DNA of 64,000 nt from a virus. The stretch is taken from positions 1 through 64,000 of the IMG/VR virus record IMGVR_UViG_3300025728_000371, one strand, 5' to 3'. The notes beneath the pieces were generated by a model. It saw only the letters and a list, made by a program, of their open reading frames with translations. It was not told the DNA's origin and made no database searches. Positions 8,394 to 15,461 of the stretch are shown here, in pieces. The position numbers and the translations under genes are program-made. Within the stretch, counting starts at the first letter, position 1; each line of letters starts with the position of its first letter.

Positions 8394-8665
8394 GCTGCGG
8401 CATCCTTGTTCGTGATGGTGATTCCCAGCTTCTTCGCCAGCCACTGCACGCCGACTTCGGTGACCATGACCACTGAGTAGTGCTTGGGGATCTTGGCCTT
8501 GCCGACGGTCACGGTGCGCGGGTCGGAGAACAGGTTGCCGCCGTCACGGTGGTGGCTGGCGAGGTCGCCCGAGCTGTTCAAGATCCGCAGTTCGCGCAGC
8601 TTCGCGCGAAAGGCCCGTGGCTTGAGGCCGAGCACAGCCGCTGTTTCGTCCAGGGTGCGATTCAT
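8390..8665 (-). CDS. KilAC-type antirepressor C-terminal domain protein
   Basis: This 91-residue protein looks like the KilAC/ANT C-terminal domain of phage antirepressors on its own. It has an N-terminal helix-turn-helix pattern (LDETAAVLGLKPRAFRAKLRE) and ends with TEVGVQWLAKKLG, as antirepressors do. The usual N-terminal BRO or Rha domain is missing. Because the prophage repressor lacks its cleavage serine, an antirepressor would be a plausible inducing route. Confidence 0.7.
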   Translation of the reverse strand: MNRTLDETAAVLGLKPRAFRAKLRELRILNSSGDLASHHRDGGNLFSDPRTVTVGKAKIPKHYSVVMVTEVGVQWLAKKLGITITNKDAAA

Positions 8666-8674
8666 GGCTGTCTC

Positions 8675-9271
8675 CTAGACGATCGTCAGTGAGCCGCAAT
8701 GCATTGCTTGAGGCTTGGCGCCGCCCTTGATAGCCGCAAGCCAGCAACTGAGCGCCCAGCACAGCGCCTCTACCGTGCTGTTGTTCGTGAGCGTCCAATC
8801 GCCCTTCAGGCGGGCGATGCCGGCTTCGCTTGAGTGCGGGTTGACGTTCTTGGCGTCAGGGCGCTTGAGGTGGATCACGATGCCGCCGCGGTCGCGGATG
8901 AAGGCGGCCTCGTTCTCGAAGCGCAGATCGCTGACAACGAATCCCTGGGCGGAATCGTGGGTGCGGGCCAGTAGGTCGAGGTTTTGCGCGGCAAGAATCA
9001 GCCACAGATCCGGGTGCACAAGGTTGCGACCCCACTCCGTTCCGAGCAGCTGCATCAGTTCGCGGGGGGAGCGGTTGATTGCAGGCAGCGGTAGCTCTTT
9101 GCGATCGTCGGCAAAGTCGCATGGGCTCAGGTTGAGTATGTGCATCAGGCCGTCGCGTAGCGGGTCGGCGAACGCGTAGGACTGGAAGTTGTGGTTGTTC
9201 ACCAGGTGCTGCGCAGCGGTGTCTTTGCCGGAGCGGGCCAGGCCAGCAAGGCCGATCAGTAGAGGCTTCAT
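8675..9271 (-). CDS. Phage deoxynucleoside monophosphate kinase
   Basis: This enzyme phosphorylates dNMPs to dNDPs for phage DNA synthesis. The 198-residue P-loop protein has GLAGLARSGKDT at residues 8-19, an FADPLRDGL segment near 34, and a VVSDLRFENEAAFIRD segment near 116 typical of the phage dNMP kinase family. The C-terminal 25 residues are poorly conserved in character. Its ATG overlaps the upstream stop. Confidence 0.85.
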   Translation of the reverse strand: MKPLLIGLAGLARSGKDTAAQHLVNNHNFQSYAFADPLRDGLMHILNLSPCDFADDRKELPLPAINRSPRELMQLLGTEWGRNLVHPDLWLILAAQNLDLLARTHDSAQGFVVSDLRFENEAAFIRDRGGIVIHLKRPDAKNVNPHSSEAGIARLKGDWTLTNNSTVEALCWALSCWLAAIKGGAKPQAMHCGSLTIV

Positions 9272-9585
9272 GCTGCGGGCTCCGTGGTGAGATAGTTCTT
9301 GGTCCAGTCCAGTAGCCCGATCAGGCGGTCGGCTCCTATAGCGGCCGTCAGTTCTGGGTTTGGGTGTTGAACTGTCGGTGTGAAAAAGACGCTCTTCCGC
9401 TCCCAGGCCTCACTGGTGGTGTCTGGGAAGTCTGGGAGTTCTTGGTCGGCCGGGACGATACGTACTATCGCTTTGCCGACGTGGCCGGAAATTTCGAAAA
9501 AGGCAAACCATTTCCCTTGATCATTGATCAAGAGTACGGCTGCCAGGATCTGCATGAGCAGCTGCTCGGGAGTCATTTGGCTCAT
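9268..9585 (-). CDS. Phage hypothetical early protein
   Basis: This 105-residue protein starts MSQMTPEQLLMQIL. A central beta-rich stretch (KWFAFFEISGHVGKAIVRIVP) is visible and no family was recognised. It overlaps the genes on both sides by 4 nt in the leftward operon. Confidence 0.75.
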   Translation of the reverse strand: MSQMTPEQLLMQILAAVLLINDQGKWFAFFEISGHVGKAIVRIVPADQELPDFPDTTSEAWERKSVFFTPTVQHPNPELTAAIGADRLIGLLDWTKNYLTTEPAA

Positions 9586-9767
9586 GCTGCGTCACCCCCG
9601 AATGGGCCGTTGTCGACGGGCTTGGTGGTGGTAGCGGCGCGGCGGATGGTGGCGATCACCAGCAGGCCGGTTTGGCGCTGGATGGCTTCCACGGCCTCGG
9701 GGCTGGTGCAGGCTGCCGGGTGGATGTACACCCGGCAGCGGGTCGTGCTGTGCTGGTTGGTTTGCAT
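9582..9767 (-). CDS. Small phage protein, first gene of the leftward operon
   Basis: This is a 61-residue protein starting at MQTNQHSTTRCRVYIHP. ATGs further upstream lie in the promoter region and were rejected. The leader carries the CTCTCACCAC motif (9780-9788, minus strand) between the PL-like promoter and the ATG. Function is unknown. Confidence 0.7.
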   Translation of the reverse strand: MQTNQHSTTRCRVYIHPAACTSPEAVEAIQRQTGLLVIATIRRAATTTKPVDNGPFGGDAA

Positions 9768-9802
9768 GGCTCGTACTCTGTGGTGAGAGGTTGACGAACC
9801 TA

Positions 9803-9844
9803 AAATTAGCAATGGCTAAATAAATTGACAATAGCTTTTGCTAA
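9803..9844 (-). promoter_or_regulatory. PL-like promoter with two repressor operators (OL)
   Basis: On the minus strand TTGTCA (plus 9826-9831), a 17-bp spacer and TAATTT (plus 9803-9808) form a good sigma-70 promoter for the leftward operon. Two 14-bp inverted repeats of the form TTAGC-N4-GCTAA overlap it: 9806-9819 (TTAGCAATGGCTAA) and 9831-9844 (ATAGCTTTTGCTAA), 25 bp apart. They match three sites in the cI-cro gap. Confidence 0.75.
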
Positions 9845-9866
9845 AAATAATTTTCGGCGCACAAAA

Positions 9867-9889
9867 AAAAGCCGCTCAAGGCGGCTTTT
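9867..9889. terminator. Bidirectional intrinsic terminator after the repressor gene
   Basis: A 9-bp stem AAAAGCCGC/GCGGCTTTT closes a 5-nt loop, with A- and T-tracts on either side. It ends the leftward repressor transcript before the PL region. Confidence 0.8.
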
Positions 9890-9902
9890 CTGATCGACGG
9901 TG

Positions 9903-10553
9903 CTAGTTTTGAAGTTGACTTGGTGGGCTGATGCCGCCGACGTAGTGGATCGACTCGATCTCGGCGCGCGTTACGGTGAGTCGGCTATAAGTATCGTTCA
10001 CGGCCATCAGGCTGACCTCTTCATCGTTCTCGTACAACAGCTCTTTGACCATCTTGGTCCCGTCGGTAAGCGTGACCAGCACGTACTCTCCTGGCACCAG
10101 GTCATGCCTTGGCTCGCACCAGATGATCCAGCCGTTGCGAATGGCTGGTGCAAGGGCATTGCCCTTGATGCGTACGGAATAAACCGTAGGGTCTGAGGTT
10201 GGAGCATCCACCCAGCCAGTCCCGGCCGCCAGTTCATCCCATGTTCCATCTTGACTCAATTGGGCCACTCCTTGAAGGGGAGCCCGCCGGAATGGATTCA
10301 TGGGTATGGGGCCGGGTTCGATGCCTGGCGCCACCCCGTCCTGGGCTAAGCGCGCGGGCATTAACAGTGTTCCGCCAGTAAGGCCGATCTTATCTTCAAG
10401 TTTCTTCGCTGCTCTGTCGCCCAATGGTCTATGGCCGTTCAGTAGCTGCGAAAGGTAGGAGGGGTCAATGTTGTAGCGATCGGCAAACTCCTTGGATTTG
10501 AGGTTGCCGATCAGGGCCCGGAGGGTATCAATGCGGAGCTGGTTGATGTTCAT
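9903..10553 (-). CDS. CI-like phage repressor with defective S24 protease domain
   Basis: This 216-residue protein has an N-terminal helix-turn-helix (FADRYNIDPSYLSQLLNGHRPLG, residues 23-45) and a LexA/S24-fold C-terminal domain (about 90-216). The usual catalytic GDSM/GNSM box reads GNAL at residues 131-134, so the nucleophile serine is alanine (A133), while the partner lysine (VKEL, K170) is kept. It should therefore bind and dimerise but not self-cleave. I use MNINQL at 10553; an ATG at 10580 adds nine residues but sits in an operator. Neither has a clear ribosome site. It represses PL and PR. Confidence 0.88.
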   Translation of the reverse strand: MNINQLRIDTLRALIGNLKSKEFADRYNIDPSYLSQLLNGHRPLGDRAAKKLEDKIGLTGGTLLMPARLAQDGVAPGIEPGPIPMNPFRRAPLQGVAQLSQDGTWDELAAGTGWVDAPTSDPTVYSVRIKGNALAPAIRNGWIIWCEPRHDLVPGEYVLVTLTDGTKMVKELLYENDEEVSLMAVNDTYSRLTVTRAEIESIHYVGGISPPSQLQN

Positions 10554-10573
10554 CCGTGAATCTTGAAAGGCAG

Positions 10574-10630
10574 TTAGCATTTTGTAAATTACGGTTTGCT
10601 ATTGTTAAATGCGTTAGCGGTTGCTATATT
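10574..10630. promoter_or_regulatory. PR/PRM region with three repressor operators (OR)
   Basis: Three degenerate 14-bp inverted repeats lie at 10574-10587 (TTAGCATTTTGTAA), 10595-10608 (TTTGCTATTGTTAA) and 10614-10627 (TTAGCGGTTGCTAT), spaced 21 and 19 bp. A rightward promoter TTGTTA (10602-10607), 17 bp, TATATT (10625-10630) drives the cro-like gene and overlaps the second and third sites. A weaker leftward TTAACA-N16-TACAAA may serve the repressor. The layout copies the lambda OR switch. Confidence 0.75.
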
Positions 10631-10649
10631 TTTCGAAACGGAGGTGCAT

Positions 10650-10877
10650 ATGAGCTTGCATGCATACATAAAGATTCTCGGAAAGGCGAAGGTTGAAGAT
10701 CTGGCTGTTCGCTGCGGCACGACAGTGGGGCAGCTGAAGCAGGTGGCCTATGGGAATCGGCGGGCCGGCGCCAGTCTGGCTGTTTCTCTGGAGCGTGAAA
10801 CCCAGGGGCAGGTCACTTGTGAACAGCTTCGCCCTGACATTGATTGGGCATATTTGCGTGGCTCAAAGGCTGCGTAA
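10650..10877 (+). CDS. Cro-like helix-turn-helix regulator
   Basis: This 75-residue protein starts at MSLHAY, with CGGAGG 6 nt upstream. The pattern KVEDLAVRCGTTVGQLKQVAYGNRRAGASLAVSLERET followed by RPDIDW is that of YdaS/Cro-type phage regulators. It is divergent from the repressor and is the first gene under PR, so it probably turns off repressor synthesis in lytic growth. Confidence 0.85.
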   Translation: MSLHAYIKILGKAKVEDLAVRCGTTVGQLKQVAYGNRRAGASLAVSLERETQGQVTCEQLRPDIDWAYLRGSKAA

Positions 10878-10885
10878 GGTGCCAA

Positions 10886-10919
10886 GCCTAGACCCTCTCA
10901 CCACAAGATCAGTCTAGGC
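10886..10919 (+). promoter_or_regulatory. Early-operon RNA hairpin I with CTCTCACCACAAGA loop
   Basis: The perfect 8-bp stem GCCTAGAC/GTCTAGGC closes an 18-nt loop containing CTCTCACCACAAGA. It lies just after the cro-like gene, in the transcript from PR. No U-tract follows. Lambda has its nutR site in this place. Confidence 0.7.
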
Positions 10920-10929
10920 CTGGCGGGTC

Positions 10930-10969
10930 GGCGGCGCGGTTCTCTCACCACAAGAATCACCGCGCCGCC
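10930..10969 (+). promoter_or_regulatory. Early-operon RNA hairpin II with CTCTCACCACAAGA loop
   Basis: The perfect 11-bp stem GGCGGCGCGGT/ACCGCGCCGCC closes an 18-nt loop that again contains CTCTCACCACAAGA. The stem is unrelated to that of hairpin I 10 nt upstream; only the loop length and loop motif are kept. No U-tract follows. Confidence 0.7.
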
Positions 10970-11056
10970 TAGAGCGATGTACCGTGCCGCACAGCACGTT
11001 TGACACAGCACATCGGTCGTGGCTGTAGGATAGGGCGTGCCTGGTCTTATGGCTAC

Positions 11057-11079
11057 ACCGAAAACAGGGGATTTTCGGT
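11057..11079 (+). promoter_or_regulatory. Hairpin holding the ribosome site of the CII-like gene
   Basis: The stem ACCGAAAA/TTTTCGGT closes a 7-nt loop, CAGGGGA, whose AGGGG is the ribosome site for the ATG at 11081. The same stem with a different 7-nt loop occurs at 15268-15292 after the Q-like gene. It could act as a translational switch or a protein-binding site. Upstream, TTGACA at 10999-11004 may be a -35 element, but no well-spaced -10 was found. Confidence 0.55.
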
Positions 11080-11080
11080 T

Positions 11081-11569
11081 ATGAGTCGACAAGACTTGCT
11101 GCCGGGCGCTGGCCCGGTTCTTTCATTGCGCGAAGCGCTCTACCGTGCGGGTCGCGATTACCGCGGTGGTATCACTGCCCTCGGCCATGCCATGAGCATG
11201 GACTATGACGAACTCCAGAAGAAGCTGATGCTGCGTGAAGAGCGGCGGTGGCTGAATCCCGACGAACTCGAAGAGTTCATAAGCCTGACCGACAGCCCTG
11301 CGGTCCTCGACGCCTTGATGCGTCCGGCTGGGGCTGTTTGGTACAAGCCAACGCCAGTGCCGGCCACGGGGCAGGCGCTGCAAGCGGTCGGCAAGTTGCT
11401 TGAGGAGACCGGTGAATTCGTTTCCAGCATGCACGACGGCGCTGCCGACAACATCTGGGAGCCTCACGAAGTTGCGACACTCGAAAAGCACGGCCTCGAC
11501 GTGATCCGCGCTGTACTCGGCATTATGGCCGGGGCGCGGGCAGCGATGGAGGACCAGGCAAATGGTTGA
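11081..11569 (+). CDS. CII-like phage regulatory protein (CP76 family)
   Basis: This is a 162-residue protein starting at MSRQDLL. The block LSLREALYRAGRDYRGGITALGHAMSMDYDELQKKLM (about 17-54), followed by LNPDELEEFISLTDSPAVLDALMRPAGAVWY, matches the phage CP76/CII-like regulators of the P2 and Mu-like world. In those phages this protein sets the balance between lysis and lysogeny. The start is chosen over one at 11000, because AGGGG precedes 11081. Confidence 0.8.
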   Translation: MSRQDLLPGAGPVLSLREALYRAGRDYRGGITALGHAMSMDYDELQKKLMLREERRWLNPDELEEFISLTDSPAVLDALMRPAGAVWYKPTPVPATGQALQAVGKLLEETGEFVSSMHDGAADNIWEPHEVATLEKHGLDVIRAVLGIMAGARAAMEDQANG

Positions 11570-11765
11570 TATCGTCGATCAGGCATCCGAGCAGGCCGAG
11601 TACCTGCTACAGCTCGCCCTTCATCGCCGCCCGCGGCTCTCTACTTCGGCCAGTGCTCAGTTCTGTGAGGACTGCGACGAGCCCATCCCGTTACTTCGCC
11701 AGCAGACCATTCAAGGGTGTGTCACCTGCGTCAGCTGCCAGGGGTTGCGGGAGCGCCGGAGATGA
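11562..11765 (+). CDS. TraR/DksA-type C4 zinc-finger protein
   Basis: This 67-residue protein has the C-terminal FCEDCDEPIP...CVTCVSCQ pattern, four cysteines in the CxxC-x17-CxxC arrangement of TraR/DksA family proteins. Such proteins bind the secondary channel of RNA polymerase and alter transcription start. It overlaps the CII-like gene by 8 nt and the primase gene by an ATGA junction. Confidence 0.85.
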   Translation: MVDIVDQASEQAEYLLQLALHRRPRLSTSASAQFCEDCDEPIPLLRQQTIQGCVTCVSCQGLRERRR

Positions 11766-14455
11766 GTGAGCAGGCCAACGGAATGCCCACCTCGGAGTGG
11801 GCGCGGCACTACATCGAAACCTTCGGCCTGGCCCTGGTGCCGATCGCACCAGGCGAGAAAGGCCCGAAGGGGAGTGGTTGGAACAAGCCTGGTGGCTACA
11901 TCACTGATGCTGGCAAGGCTGCTGCGTTCTGGGAGAAGAAACCGAATCACAACCTGGGCGTAGTGCTCGGGCCCAGTCGCGTCTGCTCGCTTGACGTCGA
12001 CGACGTGCAGTGGACGCGGAGCGTTCTGTGGGACCTGCTCGGGATCGACCTCGATGCGATGGCGCTGGTCTACCCGACCGTCGTCGGCAACCCGGCGCGC
12101 TTTCGCATCATGTTTCGTGTGCCTGAGGGGCTGGAACTGAACCGGGTTTCTCTGGCGTGGCCCAACGAGAACGACCCTGACGGTTCTATCCACAGGGCGC
12201 TGGCGGCGAAAGCCAGAGCGGCAAAGGAGGCCGGTGACACCGACGGCGAGGCCGCCGCCAAGTCCGAGGCGGAGCAGTACAAGCGCCTCACGGTTTTCGA
12301 GCTGCGGGGTGGTCCAGTGCAGGACGTTCTGCCGCCGTCGATTCACCCGGGCACGGGGAAACCCTACACCTGGCGCACGCCGATGAACGCGGAGGGCTTG
12401 CCAGAGCTGCCCCGTGACCTGCTCCAGGTCTGGAACAACTGGGATATCTTCAAGCGGGACGGCGAACTCTACTGTCCATGGCAGCCGAAGGCCGCGAAAC
12501 CGGTGGGCAAGCCGATCAAGCGGGCGGCGCCGAAAGGTGACGGCCCGTCGGTGATCGACGAATTCAACCGCTGTCACGATGTCGAGGGGCTGTTGGCGGC
12601 GCACGATTACATCAGGCGTGGCAGCAAGTGGCTCTACCCACACAGCAGCACCGGAATGCCTGGTGTCACAGTGACCGAGGGCAAGGTCTATTCGCACCAC
12701 GGCGCTGACCCTCTGGCGAACGGCCACATGAACGACGCGTTCGAGGTGTTCTGTCTGCTTGAGCACGGCGGCGATCAGTCGAAAGCGGTCAGGGCTGCCG
12801 CCAAGTTGCTCGGCATCCAGCATTCGTCACGGCCAGATCCACGTGATCTTCCCCCGTCCCCATCTGACCTGTCGAGCTGGCCGGGCCCCGCCGATGGAGA
12901 GCCGGCCAGCGAGGCCGCTCCGGCTCCTGACGGGGGCGCGGGGGAGGTGTTGGACCTAGCGCAAGTTCTGCGGCGGTATGCGCTCGTCGAAGGTACGACC
13001 CAGGTGTGGGACGTCGATCAGGCCAAGGCCATGAAGAAGTCGGCATTCGAGGCTAGGGTCGGAAAGCCCTTGGCGAAAGAGTGGATGAACGACACGGCAA
13101 AGCGTCTGATCGGCGAAGACCACGTGCGCGACATTGAGCACGCCAGGAAGCTGGCCGGCAAGAAGGACGGTGCCTTCGGCATGCTGTCGACCGATCGCTA
13201 CGTGTACATCGATGGCACGAAGGATGTGTGGGATCGTGAGAAGAAGCGCCGGATCCCGGAAGGTGCTGTGAAAATGGCACTGGGCGACACGTATGCGCTT
13301 TGGCTGAACAGCCCGGAACGCCGTACTGTCGATGTCGACCACATCGTCTTCGACCCGACGATGACCAAGGACCCGGACGTCTATATCAACACCTTCGACG
13401 GGCTGCCGCTGGTGCCTGTTCGCGATGATGCCGCGTGCGCGAATCTGCGGTGGTTGATCTCGTTCCTGTGCAACCACGACGAGGCGGCGGCCACATGGCT
13501 GACGCGGTGGCTTGCGTACCCGCTGCAGCACCTGGGCGCGAAGATGGACACCGCGGTGCTGATGCACTCGATCATGGAGGGCTCCGGTAAGAGCCTGCTG
13601 TTCGCCGATGCCCTCGGCATGTTGTACGGCCAGTACGCGGCCACGGTCGGGCAGACGCAACTGGAGAGCAACTTCAATGCCTGGCAAAGCCGCAAGTTGT
13701 GGGCGGTGTTCGAAGAGGTTGTGAGCCGAGACCAGCGGTACAACCAAGTTGGCAAGATCAAGCACCTGGTCACCGGTAAAACGGTGCGCATGGAATCGAA
13801 GTTCATCAACGGCTGGGAAGAAGCCAACCACATGAACGCTGTGTTCCTGTCGAACGAGATTCTGCCCTGGCCGATCAGCGAGAGTGATCGGCGGATGCTG
13901 GTCATGTGGCCCCAGGAGACGCTGTCCTTGGATCGGCAGAAGGCGATCGGTCGGGAGCTGGAGCAAGGTGGGGTCGCTGCGCTTTACGCCTGGTTGTTGT
14001 CCGTGAACCTCGGTGACTTCGACCAGCGCACGCGGCCGCCCTCGACTGATGCTCGCGAGCGCCTGGTCGCCCTCAGTCGGGCCGGCTGGCAGACGTTCCT
14101 CAATTTGTGGAAGTACGGCGAGCTGGGGCACGGCCTGTGGGGCCCTTGTCTGTCCACTGACCTCTATTCACTGTTCCTTGAGTGGTGTCAGCGCAACAAG
14201 GAGCACTCGATGAGCCAGACCAAGTTTTCCCTGTTCATCAGTTCGGAGGTGGAGAAGACCCGAGCGATACCCTGGACCGAAGGGAACACACGGCGGTTTG
14301 GAGCGTTCTTCTTTCCGCCCCTGGACTCGACTTCCCCGGCCCCATCGCTGAAGGCTGCCGAGCTGGGCAAGCAGGTGGATGAGTGGCGCGCGCGCGCCAG
14401 GTTGGGTGGCTGGAACGTCGACAACTGGGACCATGTGAAGGCGGCAGCAGCATGA
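11762..14455 (+). CDS. Phage primase-polymerase / helicase fusion
   Basis: This 897-residue replication protein has an N-terminal prim-pol domain (about 10-230; SLDVDDVQW metal-binding motif near 80), a linker rich in proline and acidic residues (about 365-400), and a C-terminal superfamily 3-type helicase (DUF5906-like) with Walker A GSGKS near 607 and FEEVVSRDQ downstream. It would both prime and unwind phage DNA. The start MSEQANG overlaps the TraR-like stop; an upstream ATG at 11717 is inside that gene. Confidence 0.88.
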   Translation: MSEQANGMPTSEWARHYIETFGLALVPIAPGEKGPKGSGWNKPGGYITDAGKAAAFWEKKPNHNLGVVLGPSRVCSLDVDDVQWTRSVLWDLLGIDLDAMALVYPTVVGNPARFRIMFRVPEGLELNRVSLAWPNENDPDGSIHRALAAKARAAKEAGDTDGEAAAKSEAEQYKRLTVFELRGGPVQDVLPPSIHPGTGKPYTWRTPMNAEGLPELPRDLLQVWNNWDIFKRDGELYCPWQPKAAKPVGKPIKRAAPKGDGPSVIDEFNRCHDVEGLLAAHDYIRRGSKWLYPHSSTGMPGVTVTEGKVYSHHGADPLANGHMNDAFEVFCLLEHGGDQSKAVRAAAKLLGIQHSSRPDPRDLPPSPSDLSSWPGPADGEPASEAAPAPDGGAGEVLDLAQVLRRYALVEGTTQVWDVDQAKAMKKSAFEARVGKPLAKEWMNDTAKRLIGEDHVRDIEHARKLAGKKDGAFGMLSTDRYVYIDGTKDVWDREKKRRIPEGAVKMALGDTYALWLNSPERRTVDVDHIVFDPTMTKDPDVYINTFDGLPLVPVRDDAACANLRWLISFLCNHDEAAATWLTRWLAYPLQHLGAKMDTAVLMHSIMEGSGKSLLFADALGMLYGQYAATVGQTQLESNFNAWQSRKLWAVFEEVVSRDQRYNQVGKIKHLVTGKTVRMESKFINGWEEANHMNAVFLSNEILPWPISESDRRMLVMWPQETLSLDRQKAIGRELEQGGVAALYAWLLSVNLGDFDQRTRPPSTDARERLVALSRAGWQTFLNLWKYGELGHGLWGPCLSTDLYSLFLEWCQRNKEHSMSQTKFSLFISSEVEKTRAIPWTEGNTRRFGAFFFPPLDSTSPAPSLKAAELGKQVDEWRARARLGGWNVDNWDHVKAAAA

Positions 14456-14799
14456 GTGCGCCCAATAGTGTGTTGGGTGTGTCGGGTGTGTGTTGGGTTG
14501 ATTTTTCTGACCCTACACAGGTGGAGGCCTTCTATTTCGCTGGTTCTGGGCGTGTGTGTTGGGTGTGTTGGGTTTTTACGCGCGCACGCGCGTGCGCGAC
14601 GTCAATTCCATCTGTTTTCAAGTCGGAATTGATGGACGTGTTTTTTCTTCATGCGAGAGCAAATAAACCCAACAAACCCAACACACCTAACACAGTCTTG
14701 TTGAATTCATTGATTTTTAAAGGTTTTGTCTGTGTTGGGTTTGTGTCGGGTTCGGTGTTTTCTGTGTTGGGTTCGGATTTGATGGGGGTGGCGCGATGA
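14452..14799 (+). CDS. Small ORF encoded by an iteron-like repeat; doubtful as a protein
   Basis: This 115-codon frame overlaps both neighbours by 4 nt (ATGA), as genes in this operon do. Its sequence is odd: repeated VLGV, VCWV and NKPNKPNTPNT runs simply translate a TGTTGGGT DNA repeat present in both orientations. The frame may be kept open by position rather than for its product. No domain was recognised. Confidence 0.4.
   Translation: MSAPNSVLGVSGVCWVDFSDPTQVEAFYFAGSGRVCWVCWVFTRARACATSIPSVFKSELMDVFFLHARANKPNKPNTPNTVLLNSLIFKGFVCVGFVSGSVFSVLGSDLMGVAR
14471..14772. repeat. TGTTGGGT iteron cluster, replication-origin candidate
   Basis: Six exact TGTTGGGT copies (14471, 14491, 14557, 14566, 14733, 14765) and two inverted copies (14667, 14676) lie in 300 bp directly after the primase-helicase gene, with near copies such as TGTCGGGT. 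A perfect 18-bp palindrome of alternating CG and CA steps is at 14581-14598, next to an A+T-richer stretch. Clustered iterons beside the replication gene suggest an origin. Confidence 0.55.
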
Positions 14800-15269
14800 T
14801 CGACGAGGTTGAAGCGTTGTTGAGGCACTGGGGCCAGCAAGGCCAGGGCTGCGGTTCGAGCGGAGCGCTGGGCAGTCCGTTGGCATCGCTCATCGAGTGG
14901 AGCGGCACAGCTCCCCGTAGTACGCCAGGTCCGCGATTCCCTGTTGGTGGTGGGCCTGATGCGGTTTCGCAGGAGGTTGAGGCTGCGTTGTGCGAAATCG
15001 ATCGGCAGGATGAACGCGGAAAGCTGCTGGTGCGGCTGGCGCTGGTGCGCTACGCGAGTTCTGACGTCACCTGGCGAATGCAGATGCACTTGATTGACCT
15101 GAAGTCGCAGGCCCGTCAGACCTACTACGACCTGGTGCATGCCCTGCATCTGCGGGTGTTGCAGGTGCTGACCAAGCGTGCCGAGGGGCGTGGACAGCTA
15201 ACCGTTCGTCGGGCTGGGCAGACTCAAAGTATCCTCAAAGTTGCGTCAAAGTCGCGTCGAGCTGGATAA
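14796..15269 (+). CDS. Q-like late antitermination protein
   Basis: This 157-residue protein begins VEALLRHWGQQGQGCGSSG, the pattern of phage antitermination Q-type proteins, and has a helical C-terminal half (LVRLALVRYASSDVTWRMQMHLIDLKS...YYDLVHALHL). It is the last early gene, directly before the late region that starts with a hairpin, a terminator and the holin, where a late antiterminator is expected. The assignment rests on pattern and position. Confidence 0.55.
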   Translation: MIDEVEALLRHWGQQGQGCGSSGALGSPLASLIEWSGTAPRSTPGPRFPVGGGPDAVSQEVEAALCEIDRQDERGKLLVRLALVRYASSDVTWRMQMHLIDLKSQARQTYYDLVHALHLRVLQVLTKRAEGRGQLTVRRAGQTQSILKVASKSRRAG

Positions 15270-15292
15270 CCGAAAATGCCCTCTTTTCGGTT
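15268..15292 (+). promoter_or_regulatory. Second ACCGAAAA/TTTTCGGT hairpin
   Basis: A perfect 9-bp stem (AACCGAAAA/TTTTCGGTT) closes a 7-nt loop, overlapping the stop codon of the Q-like gene. The inner 8 bp equal the hairpin at 11057-11079. There is no U-tract. Confidence 0.6.
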
Positions 15293-15399
15293 CCGTACTC
15301 AGGGGGTAAAAAGTCACCACGATATGCAATTTGCGCCTTGGCGCTCCCATCGCACGTGCTGTGCAGCTTCACCCGGGATTCCCTAACCCGGTCACCTGA

Positions 15400-15420
15400 C
15401 CCCGCTTCGGCGGGGTTTTT
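15400..15420 (+). terminator. Intrinsic terminator in the late leader, upstream of holin
   Basis: CCCCGC-TTCG-GCGGGG is followed by five T. It lies 41 nt before the holin start and after the Q-like gene, so late transcription must pass it. A weaker G+C hairpin (ACCCGGGA...CCGGT) lies just upstream at 15371-15392. Confidence 0.8.
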
Positions 15421-15461
15421 CATTTCGGCGGTCCGCGTCGTTCAATTTCTTGAGGCACAAC

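Noticed and set aside
9860-9890. tRNA or tRNA-like attachment site
   Set aside because: The sequence is a simple terminator hairpin; no cloverleaf was found here or at the att sites.
10886-10969. Intrinsic terminators
   Set aside because: Neither hairpin is followed by a T-run and the 18-nt loops are too large.
14471-14772. CRISPR array
   Set aside because: Repeats are only 8 bp, irregularly spaced and in both orientations; there are no spacers of constant length.
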